DNA from: Microthyrium microscopicum
Taxonomy: Eukaryota; Ascomycota; Dothideomycetes; Microthyriales; Microthyriaceae
NCBI GenBank assembly: GCA_010405405.1
Contig: MU004238.1
Span: 197,530-261,529 of the forward strand
Direction of reading: 5' to 3'
Length of the DNA: 64,000 nucleotides
Within the stretch, counting starts at the first letter, position 1. Every line of letters begins with the position of its first letter. A program made the translations under genes and the position numbers. This document shows positions 55,581 through 64,000 of this stretch, one piece after another. The notes under the pieces were generated by a model that ran no database searches, was not told where the DNA came from, and saw only the letters and a list, made by a program, of their open reading frames with translations.

Positions 55581-56905
55581 ATGGCGGCGACTTCTTTTAA
55601 GAAGGTGTCAGCAGAGTATCGCAAGCACCTACCAGATCTGAGTATTCCACGGTTTACAATATCAAAACAACAAGACGCCTACGAGTATTCGAAAGCCTTC
55701 CAGACGGAAAAGATTCCTCCATGGCTTTACAAGTTGACGCAAGCTTGGGAAACTCTGTACCAGGAGCCATTCAAAGGGGTCACCGTTGATGGTAAAATCG
55801 CTAGCTTTTGTCCTATTGTAGAATGCTAATTGCTAAATCAGGTAACATTATTCCGAATTTGTTCAAGAAGCAAGATGAGGGAGTCGATATCAAATCCATC
55901 GTCGGGGCAGCAGAAAATGTTTTGACCAAGCTTTCGTCAGAGCAAAAGCAGCAGCTCTCATATCCGGTGGACGCCAGAGAATGGCGAGCATGGTCTAACC
56001 CAGAGTTTCTGCTCCGTCCATTTGGCCTACGGCTGGAGGAAGTGAGCGAAGATATTGCGCAGTCCATTCTGAACGTACTGAAGGCCACGTTTTCACCTCA
56101 AGGCTATGAGAAGGCAATTGCGGCGATGAGAATAAACCACTTCTTGGGTGAGCTCTGCGAGGTCCCAAAAATCATGAACAAATACTCCTACAACTTTCTG
56201 CTCTTTGGAACGCCTTCTCCAACGGAGCCTTGGGGATGGTCTTTGTATGGTCATCATCTATGCCTCAATGTATTCCTTGTAGGGCCCCAGATCGTTATCT
56301 CTCCAACCTTCACGGGCGCCGAACCAAACATTATCGATGAAGGCGAGTTTTCTGGCACCCAAATCCTTCATACAGAGGGCAACCTTGGTCTCCGACTCAT
56401 GCAAAGCCTTTCCGACACGCAGAAGCAAAAGGCAACGATTTTCAAAGGCATGTACGACCCCGCCATGAATCCCACCGGCGATTTGACCAAAGATCGATGG
56501 AACAAAGATGATCAACGCCATCTATGTGGTGCATTCCGGGACAATAGGGTCGTTCCATATGAAGGAGTCGTTGTCGATAAGTTTACACCAGAACAAAAGC
56601 AGCTTGTTCTCGATATTGCTGAGCAGTTCCTGCTCTACCTCCCAGATTCGGCTCGAGGGTTGCGTAAGGACCTCATTCGCAGCCACTTCGACGATACTCA
56701 TTTCTGCTGGATCGGTGGACACACGGATAACGATGCGTATTACTTCCGCATTCAAAGTCCTGTAATCATTCTGGAGTTCGACCATCACTCTGGAGTATTC
56801 TTGACGAATACAGAGCCGGCCAAGTTCCATACGCATACTCTTGTTAGAACTCCCAATGGTGGTGATTATGGGTCTGTGTTTCGGAAAACTCGGGAGAAAC
56901 TTTGA
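55581..56905 (+). CDS. DUF3500-family protein
   Basis: Two exons (55581-55791 and 55842-56905) give 424 residues. The 50-base intron (GTAAAA...AATCAG) splits a Gly codon (TVDG|NIIPNL). DUF3500 hallmarks: REWRAWSNPEFLLRPFGLRLEEV, FLLFGTPSPTEPWGWSLYGHHLCLNV, IVISPTFTGAEPNIID, and in the C-terminus FCWIGG, YYFRIQSPVIILEFDHHSGVFL followed by HTHTLVRTPNGGDYG. No signal peptide. Domain function is unknown; the conserved His residues (HHL, DHHS, HTH) could bind metal, which is an inference. It stands about 250 bases from the right edge of the transposon. Confidence 0.9.
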
Positions 56906-57242
56906 GGTCTTTTGCGGTAGTGGAAATCATAATCATTTCGATGGCACACAACCATATCTTTTGAACTGTACCATCCGTGATCGTAGTGCTAATCGTTCGA
57001 CTGATGATGAAGAATGACAGGTGTGCGAATCAATCGTCTACCATGTGACCGGAAAAGAGGTTGATAACTCAAGGGTCATGATCTGGGCTCTGGGCAGTCA
57101 AGCAGCACTTCCAATAGGCTGCAACGGTCGTTCTTTATCGCGTCTTTATGCACCTGCGTGCTTGTCTATTCTCCCTATCGTACAGCTCATCAATTCATAC
57201 GAGACAATCAGGTTCTTACTCTCTCGTACTTCCCCATTATCT
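56906..57242. other. Convergent 3' region
   Basis: About 340 bases between the DUF3500 and BNA4 stop codons. Nothing supportable. Confidence 0.4.
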
Positions 57243-58729
57243 CTACCTGCCCAGCCCCAATCCTCTCCACACTCTCCTACTCCGAATTGCCCACCATGCC
57301 ACTGTCCCGAGCACTCCGCCGCCGAACGCGAACACCACATTCCGCAAAACCCTCGCCTGTTGACCCGCGCTCTCTTGCACAACCGAATATCGCTCATTTC
57401 CAAAGCTCACCCTCGAATACTGCGTCGCCCAACCAAGCCAAGGAATATTTGTACTCAGCCATTCCTCCACACGCTTCCGCGCCAAATATACAGTGCTCTT
57501 CACGTCCGCACTCATTTCTTTGTAGTTAGCTTGTGCCATGGCGCTGATGGCTGCGGCATCGGGAGTTCGCTCAGTAGTGTATGCCTCTAATGCGACTGCT
57601 CTGTCCTTGTGTGCGTCAAGATGGCTGTAGAGTACGCGGACGTCCTCAAGACCAGCGTTCATACCTTGGCCGTAGAATGGGACCATGGCGTGCGCTGCGT
57701 CGCCGAGAATGACGGCGGCGTCGGTGTAGTGGTACGGTGTACATGTTATGGATATTAGGGGGAGGTGTGGGTTGCTTTTATACTGTGAGATGAGGTCGGC
57801 TGGTGTGATGAGGTTTGGCGTTACGCCTGGGAAATTGGCGCGGAAGAACTCCTCGATGGTCTCGGGCTTCTCATCGAGTTCAGCAAATTTCGAAGATTGC
57901 AGAAATAACGTGCAAGTAAAGCTCTTATCGGTAGACGGAATCGCAATGAACATGAATGTATTCCCCGGCCAGATGTGTAGATGGTGCGGACTCAACCGAA
58001 ACTCCGGATCAGTGAATGTCGTGAGTGGCGGAATATGGAATTCGCACCACAGCGTATCGATGTAACTCTGCTTATAATCCATGCGTGTATACTTCATCAA
58101 GTGATACCGCACACTGCTATGCGCGCCATCAGCGCCTACAAGGAAGTCAAATTTCACCTCAATCTCCCTCATCGTTTCACGGGTTTCCGCGTTACTAGCG
58201 CTTTTGTGTTCAAACCAAGCTCGTTTACGCTTAAAGTCTGCGCCAGCAAGTTTATGATGGAAGAAGAACTTTACGTTTGGCATAGTTTCCAACTCATCGA
58301 GCAATCTCGCATTCAGTGCACCACGGTCTGCGGCACGGATGAAGCGGCCGTGGGCGTCGTATGCTTGACTCTCCTCAGTGGGTTGACCGGAGGAGGAGGC
58401 GGAGTGAATCATGCGGCCGTGCATGGGGATTGTGTCGCGAAGGATAGAGTCCAGGAGTCCAGGGCGGTTGGCATGGCGCATTGCGTTGATGCCGCGTTCG
58501 GAGAGGGCGAGGTTGATGGATTTTGTAAAGTTAAGCGGTGTCACTGAAGGATCTCGTAGGTCTGTATGATGTTAGATCCATACGATTTAAGAGAATATTC
58601 GGGTTATAGACCGCCACGCAGTTCGTATATCTCGACATCTTCGCCGCGAGTGGCGGCGTAGAGAGCGGCTAGGCAGCCTACAGGGCCAGCTCCTACTACG
58701 ATAGTCTTTTGAGTTGGCGAAGGAGCCAT
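57243..58729 (-). CDS. BNA4: Kynurenine 3-monooxygenase
   Basis: FAD/NADPH enzyme that hydroxylates kynurenine to 3-hydroxykynurenine in de novo NAD synthesis; located at the mitochondrial outer membrane. Two exons (58729-58612, 58561-57243) give 478 residues. Exon 1: [20 protein letters not shown] with the FAD-binding GxGxxG at residues 13-18, and IYELRG. The junction gives [24 protein letters not shown], the hallmark of this enzyme. Further motifs: [25 protein letters not shown], the second FAD motif [23 protein letters not shown], and a C-terminal membrane helix with [20 protein letters not shown]. The intron is 50 bases with an unusual GTCTAT donor and an ATACAG end; the conserved junction supports it. 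Confidence 0.95.
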
Positions 58730-59375
58730 TGCTTCTGGTCAAGAGAAGGGAAGTTGTGGTGATACTGTTGTCAAGTCATGTTGGATGTACCGTATTGCGA
58801 TTGAAGTTACGAAGTTTATTCCGATGGAAGCCGCTAAGTGACTTCGATAACGTCATTTGATTGGTCAGGGAGGCACTTAATGACGAATCTAGAGTTGTCG
58901 CTCTATGTTTACATCAGTTTTTCTACAGAAGAAGCTGTAGTCGTGAAAGAGATAACAAATAAGAAGCTATCATCTTTACATTTCTCGTACTTCAACACTG
59001 GCCGATCGCTCCTGCTCAAAGTTTCGATATATGTTTTGAACCTGTACTCTGATTGGCCAGACGCCCCACAAAACATGATCCTTGTACGTGGCGGTCCCAC
59101 ATAGATGTCCCACATAAGCCCCTCATACCACCAAGCGGTCCGCTGCCGAACTCTCCTTCGGTAGTTACAACAGGGAAATATTCAGAATGTCTCAAGGAAC
59201 GAGATAGCTCCGAACTTAACCGACCAAAGCGCAAGCGGAGGGTGGATACCGGAGAGTTCGAAAATGCTCATATACAGTTAATATCACTAACTTCATGCTT
59301 CGTCACTGGAATTGTCTACCCGCTGTTTGGCTCATTTTTGCATTTTATCTCTTATTACTATATCTACTTGTAAAT
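58730..59375. other. Intergenic between divergent genes
   Basis: About 650 bases. A frame at 59053-59373 is rejected. The gene at 59376 may have a leader from about 59290. Confidence 0.4.
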
Positions 59376-59833
59376 ATGGGAGAACCAAAAGGACCATACC
59401 GTCTTGTTACGGTCAATACTTCACCGGAGCGGGCGAAGAAGCTTATTGGACGAATGATCGAGGATTTGAAAGATCAATATAATATTGAGCATATTGCCAA
59501 TGTCGAAAGTATGCATTATCTGTGCCGCAGGAATTCCACTTCTAACAATGATTAGAGATAGAAGATGTCAAGCCAACCGTCGAAAAGTTGAAGCCCAATG
59601 TTCTCGTAAGCATAAATTTACTCTGTTTTGGAGCCCAGATTTCGGTATTAACTTTGCGATAGTTTTGCGCGTCCATGTGGTCGCCAGAAGAAAGCGCTGA
59701 AATCCAACGAATTGCCAAAGAGATTATCCCTGATATCAAAACTCATGCCATTCCGCAAGGTCTGCAAGTGCAAAGAGGGCCGGATGCCATCGTCGAATAT
59801 TTGGATGAACAAGTTCCAAAGCTGTTGGGGTGA
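59376..59833 (+). CDS. Small conserved hypothetical protein
   Basis: Three exons (59376-59508, 59556-59605, 59663-59833) give 117 residues. Spliced sequence reads through MGEPKGPYRLVTVNTSPE, then EKIEDVKPTVEKLKPNVLF and CASMWSPEESAEIQRIAKEI, ending EYLDEQVPKLLG. The compact alpha/beta pattern, with a beta strand (RLVTVNT), a helix (AKKLIGRMIEDLKDQY), a beta strand (NVLFCASMW) and a helix (ESAEIQRIAKEII), looks like a small enzyme-like or flavodoxin-like fold. I do not recognise the family, but the in-frame continuity across three exons and the 56-base convergent spacing from the next gene support a real gene. Confidence 0.75.
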
Positions 59834-59889
59834 TATGCTGATCTTGCCGTACTGTATTGCGACGAGAGCACTTTGTAAAACTTCTAGAA

Positions 59890-60840
59890 TCAAGGTGAAT
59901 CCAAGAAGCATAAACCGTGCAGTCGTAATAACAGTGCCTCTTGCGATTCTCTCTCAAGCTTTTTCAACGTCTTATCTGCTCGTTTTTGTGCTTGTTTTTC
60001 GGGACTCATATTCTTTTCTCTCTCGATTTTTCTTTCCCGACGATTTGCCTCTAGTCTTATCCTATTTCTTTCTGCCAACCCGCCAGGAGATATTGAAAAG
60101 GGTACTGGGGCATGTGCAATACTCTCTAGCATGTGCAGAATTTCTTCCCCTTGTTGGTGATTCACATCTTTCCTTTCCTTGCAGTCTCTGACGGCCAATA
60201 GTAATAGTGCTCGTAAAGTGAAATGTGCGTCGTTGCCAGCACTGTGCATTCTACCATGAGGACAGTTGAGATTGCGAAGAATATGTCGAAGAGTATGGCG
60301 CGAACCAGGGAGAACTTCCTGGCTGATCTGTCTGGTATCAAGTATAGCCACATATGGTTCGTCGCATTCGGCACCAAGACCTCGAAGACAACGAAGATCA
60401 TTCTGCAGTTCATGGCCAACAAGAACAATGTTACGCGATGGTGGGATGAGCGATCTGATCCTTTCAAGCATGTCTTTCTGGGTCGTTGTGATGGCCTCTC
60501 CGAACTTGAATTTTCTTGCAGCGTTTGCGCAGTATCGAGATGATCCAGTGGCAATGTTGTAGGTTGTAATGACTCCTTTTGTAATATCTCCTTGCGAATT
60601 GCGAAAGCTTCGTGTGTCAAGTATTGCAAGACCAGCCTGGCACTCCAGATTAAGAGACAAATCTTCTGTAATGTTTTGTAGATGCTCGAAATCGATAGCG
60701 ACGAACACCACATCCTCCATATTTGGTGTAGTCGACTCGGTCGTAAGTCTAAGAACCTTTCGTAGTATCTGAAGGCCGTTATGTGTGATGTAAGGGGTTG
60801 CCAGCTTTGGTCGCGTCGTTTTTGATGCTCGGCTCCACAT
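59890..60840 (-). CDS. DEDDh 3'-5' exonuclease-like protein (Gfd2/YDR514C type)
   Basis: Single exon, 316 residues from MWSRASKTTRPKLATPY. The exonuclease fold is seen as VVFVAIDFEHLQNITEDL (D-x-E), VLVGHELQNDLRCLRGL (Asp), and then HSAGNDAHFTLRALLLLAV (His/Asp), the DEDDh pattern seen in yeast Gfd2 and YDR514C relatives. The C-terminal 70 residues are basic and coiled-coil-like (RNRIRLEANRRERKIEREKN, RADKTLKKLERES). The frame stays open 10 codons upstream only through a TTG, so I use the first ATG. Substrate unknown. Stop codons of this and the preceding small gene are 56 bases apart. Confidence 0.8.
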   Translation of the reverse strand: MWSRASKTTRPKLATPYITHNGLQILRKVLRLTTESTTPNMEDVVFVAIDFEHLQNITEDLSLNLECQAGLAILDTRSFRNSQGDITKGVITTYNIATGSSRYCANAARKFKFGEAITTTQKDMLERIRSLIPPSRNIVLVGHELQNDLRCLRGLGAECDEPYVAILDTRQISQEVLPGSRHTLRHILRNLNCPHGRMHSAGNDAHFTLRALLLLAVRDCKERKDVNHQQGEEILHMLESIAHAPVPFSISPGGLAERNRIRLEANRRERKIEREKNMSPEKQAQKRADKTLKKLERESQEALLLRLHGLCFLDSP

Positions 60841-62606
60841 TTTGGCGGTTGAGATTATGTTGTTGAACAAGCTCGCAGAGATACTGGTAGATGCGAATTG
60901 GGACCTTCTTTATTTGTACTGATTTTCTAGCCCACTTAAGAGAGGGATGTCGAAGCCTATGTAAGAGGAACTTTGTTGAAGACATTGGGCCCGTTTGACG
61001 ATAGTCACCCATGGTTCTCGTCACTGGTCAGTACCGAAAACAGACTCTTAGAGAAACCAGATCAGTACGTATCGTGAACTCTCTCTTAGTAATAAATCTC
61101 AGCTCGTTCTTCCTGCCTCGCTCTAAATAACCTTCTCTATGACTTGTGAGATAAGTTGTGATTTCTTTACTCTGAAATTTACTTCAATGCCCTTGACTTT
61201 TGTAGCGTTTTATTTGATGTTCAGAAGCACTTAGGCAATTTTATCCAATCAAGGCGACGTACCTAGTAGTTAAGCAAAAATTCTGTGACTGCTGGTTCAA
61301 GCTCAAAAAATGATCTATCAAGTCGTCCACTAGACATACTATTGTGCTCGCATAGTTAATGGCTTTCCGTAAGATTCTTCCGCAGCTTCAGACCAAATGC
61401 TGAGCTTAGGAGACTAGTACGAACTGTAGGATATTATGACCATCAAGCAGAGTGGAAGGTACGCTAATGAAAATAATTCGGCGTGCAAGTTTTATCATTA
61501 ATTCAACCAGGGAATAGGACAGGGCTACAACCAGAGTCGGTTGGCTCACTGAAATAAGCCTTCGTGAGGAATACTCCATTCAAGTCCCAGCAGCATTCAA
61601 GCACTAGGACTATTCTCAACTCTGACCTGATTTGTAGGCTGTTACATCTGGTGGTTTCACTTGACCGTAGACTTGTTGACTAAGCGCCTATATTCTTAAG
61701 CATGTATCAATTACCAAGATCTGCGTAGTGGCACTATATTAGAGCAATACGCTAACTATATGCTTCGCTTTCGCTAAGGAAGTCGGTTGGTAGAGCCATA
61801 GGTAAAAATGGCTATACCAGGAACGCCCTAATGTTATTAAATGCTCAATATATCATTTCTACTTTTAGCCCGCAAGATCTGCTGCATGCTCATGGTCCAT
61901 GTCCCACATGTTGAACCTGAATTCTGAGAAATTTCTGGCATACTGAAGTGACAAGTTCCTGCGCATGTAAGTGAGTGAGTGGAGGTTTTGGCAACAAATT
62001 CTACAAGGTACATAAAGTAAGTACTTCCAAGGAATGCAACTTAGATCTCCCATGGATGCTCTCGGCCGACCAAAGTGAAGTGGATAACTTTTTATGCCGA
62101 AGATGCCATGAAAATTGAAGAAGTCTGGATGATCTGGGTCAATAAGCTTTTGGTCGTGGATCTTTCCGGCTGGGAAGTCCCGAGAGCTTTTGAATTCCTG
62201 AATGCTATCCCAAGATGAGGCTTTGCACTTAATCTAGAGTTAGCGCCTAAAGGGGCAGGTACCAATAAGTAGACAAAGTTCTGCCAGGAACCGCGTCTCA
62301 CCTTCTACAGTTGCTCGCTCGTTGTGCTGATGGGGTTACCATCTGAGCCGCAGCATGTGCTTTTGAATTTTAACTTTCTTGGGAGGCAGAGGCTCATGTA
62401 TAAACTATGAACCTTTGTCCTAAAAGGTCTATGCTCCAAGACCAACAGACGTCATTGTTTTCCAATTTATATTGTTCACAGACTGGCGTTGAATCAGTCG
62501 AAGCATGTGATAGAGTTCACGATAGCAGTATATACTACGGCTTTGGCATAACCTGAAGTATGGAATTCTCACACCTAATCTCCTCTGTGTTGGCGTTATC
62601 GACGAC
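60841..62606. other. Intergenic between divergent genes, 1.8 kb
   Basis: The upstream region of the exonuclease-like gene and of the carboxylesterase. A B-box-like stretch near 61290 (ctggttcaagctc) lacks a matching A box and cloverleaf, so no tRNA is called. Nothing else seen. Confidence 0.4.
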
Positions 62607-64000
62607 ATGTCGTTCCTATTCCGCTCGTTTCTTGCTGTTTCAGTGGTATCTTCATTCGTGACTGCGATTCCCCTCAATCGTTCCACGTCGGACGCAAGCT
62701 CCAAGATCTTTACTCCAGTCCCCGAGTATCTTCAGCAATACTTGGATCAACTTCATGATTCGGAACAGCCAGTACTTGCTAGAAATGCCTTGCCGCAGGC
62801 TGACCTGCCAGTTGTCGACCTTCCATATGGACGATATCGAGCAAACAGATATGTGAAAGAGAATGATGTATGTATTTACTGGGTCTCTAACCCGTGCGAT
62901 AAACGTAGAATGCTTGCTGACAAAATTGTTTCCTAGGTCTACGTCTTCAAGAATATTCGCTTCGCAGCTCCACCAGTAGGGCCACTACGATTTGTGAAGC
63001 CCCAACGACCTGGCCTCAATCGGGTAATACTTGCCCTTAACAGTCGCTTTGTAGCCTAAAAATCAAGATGAAAGGATCAAGTGGTTCTCTATGTACAGAA
63101 GAATGCCGAGGACAATAGTCACTTCTCCTTTTGTTTGGTTGAAGAGCTCAAAAATCCGACATGAGATTATTCACACTTTTACTAACGAAAAACAGACCGT
63201 TTCCGATGGAAGCTATGGGCCTCAATGTATGCAGTCGTTTCAGGTACAGCAGATACCAGCCATTGACCTGGCGGGTCTATTGAATCTTGGCGACTCATTC
63301 AGTATTCTGCTTCCAATTCTCAACGCCATTGCGCCGTATATTCCAGACCTTGGAAAAACTGGTTCAGTTGATAGCTTGGTCGACACTCTTCGTCCTTATC
63401 TTGCGCCAGGTGGTCCATTATCCGGATATCATGGCACTATTGGAGATCTGATAGAAGCCCTAGCAGGTGTTTTAGGTGCTGGCCAAGCTGAAGACTGTAT
63501 GTGACTGCTGTGTATCCCTGCGATGTTTAGTATTATTCATGATTTTTGGATGGAGCCGAATGCTAACTCTCGCCCCTACAGGTCTCTTCTTAGATGTTTA
63601 CGTTCCAGGAAGGGTCATTCGAAGGGAGAACCAACGTCCTGTGCCCGTCATGCACTGGATATATGGGTAAATATATTTTCTCAGTTCAGTAAAGGATTTC
63701 ACTAAATTTTCAACAGCGGTGCTTACATTCTCGGCTCTAAAGATGGTCTTTACGATGGGTATGGCATGATCGAAGCCAGTAAAGGCGAACTCATTTTTGT
63801 AGCAGGAAACTACAGGGTAAGTTCAACATTCCACGAGACGAATTTGTGTCTAAAATTTTCTAGATGGGAGCATATGGCTTTCTTGCCGGACGCTCGGCTG
63901 AGAAAGAAAAGGCTACGAACCTGGCGTTCTACGATCAGCGGGCTTCCCTCGAGTGGACACAAGCTTTCATCGGGAAATTTGGCGGCGATCCAGGCCAAGT
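62607..64000 (+). CDS. Secreted carboxylesterase type B (partial)
   Basis: At least six exons (62607-62867, 62937-63023, 63196-63496, 63582-63666, 63717-63816, 63864-64000 and beyond), cut by the window end. The signal peptide is MSFLFRSFLAVSVVSSFVTA. Alpha/beta-hydrolase type-B motifs: VVDLPYGRYRA, VFKNIRFAAPPVGPLRF (the family N-x-R-x-A-x-P-x-G-x-L-R-F), then AEDCLFLDVYVPG (EDCL signature), VMHWIYGGAYILGS (oxyanion loop), FVAGNYRMGAYGFLAG and NLAFYDQRASLEWTQAF, GGDPGQV. The nucleophile GxSxG would come just after the edge. Exon 3 brings an unusual insertion of about 70 residues (SILLPILNAIAPYIPDLGKT, LAGVLGAGQAEDC) between the first two conserved blocks. Extracellular ester hydrolase; substrate unknown. 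Confidence 0.9.

Noticed and set aside
59053-59373. A 106-codon plus-strand frame upstream of the small conserved gene
   Set aside because: It overlaps the probable leader of the next gene in another frame and has no family resemblance.
61285-61320. A tRNA-like B-box stretch (ctggttcaagctc)
   Set aside because: No A box at the right distance and no acceptor-stem pairing that I could find.

Overview
This window reads as a gene-dense chromosome segment of a filamentous ascomycete (Pezizomycotina). The evidence is short GT-AG introns of about 50-60 bases with CTAAC or CTGAC branch sites, fungal-only families (HET domain, DUF3500, DUF4360, JIP5, fungal MIC26/27, DHA1 transporters), CT-rich promoters, and one AT-rich island with the hallmarks of repeat-induced point mutation (RIP). 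Class cannot be fixed from the sequence; Leotiomycetes or a neighbouring class is a guess. Exon boundaries were chosen by hand so that every junction keeps frame and family homology. CDS coordinates run from start codon to stop codon and include introns.

Layout. 0.6-6 kb: minus-strand housekeeping block of PHS1 (very-long-chain fatty acid synthesis), a SUMO-interacting-motif plus RING protein, and PRP19 (spliceosome, U-box). 6.5-16.5 kb: a HET-domain gene, a bestrophin-like channel, a secreted Ser/Thr-rich protein with thirteen 30-base repeats, and a conserved acidic protein of unknown function. 18.7-23 kb: divergent pair eIF3e/IMG2 and an F-box protein. 23.6-32 kb: two small hypothetical proteins, a DHA1 transporter, the mitochondrial MICOS subunit MIC26/27, and a four-exon secreted eight-cysteine protein. 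32.4-38.5 kb: a RINT1/TIP20-family tether subunit, then a divergent RMI1/DNA ligase I pair whose shared promoter carries two ACGCGT boxes and one ACGCGAAA box. 38.6-40 kb: the wreck of a P-loop kinase/HAD/uracil-phosphoribosyltransferase gene. 40.7-51 kb: a small unknown protein, a secreted DUF4360 protein, a 220-bp foldback MITE just upstream of JIP5, an F-box-like protein, a second DHA1 transporter and a single-pass membrane protein. 52.0-55.3 kb: a RIP-mutated Tc1/mariner-type DNA transposon with TA target duplication, long terminal inverted repeats and a recognisable DDE transposase relic. 55.6-64 kb: DUF3500 protein, kynurenine 3-monooxygenase (BNA4), a small conserved three-exon protein, a DEDDh exonuclease-like protein, and a carboxylesterase that runs off the end.

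Most genes are independent housekeeping units rather than a pathway cluster. The points that stand out are the RIP-mutated transposon with a second, convergent unidentified coding relic; the MITE in the JIP5 promoter; the multiply broken kinase-UPRT pseudogene; the predicted cell-cycle control of the RMI1-ligase promoter; and the small secreted cysteine protein that resembles an effector in architecture only.
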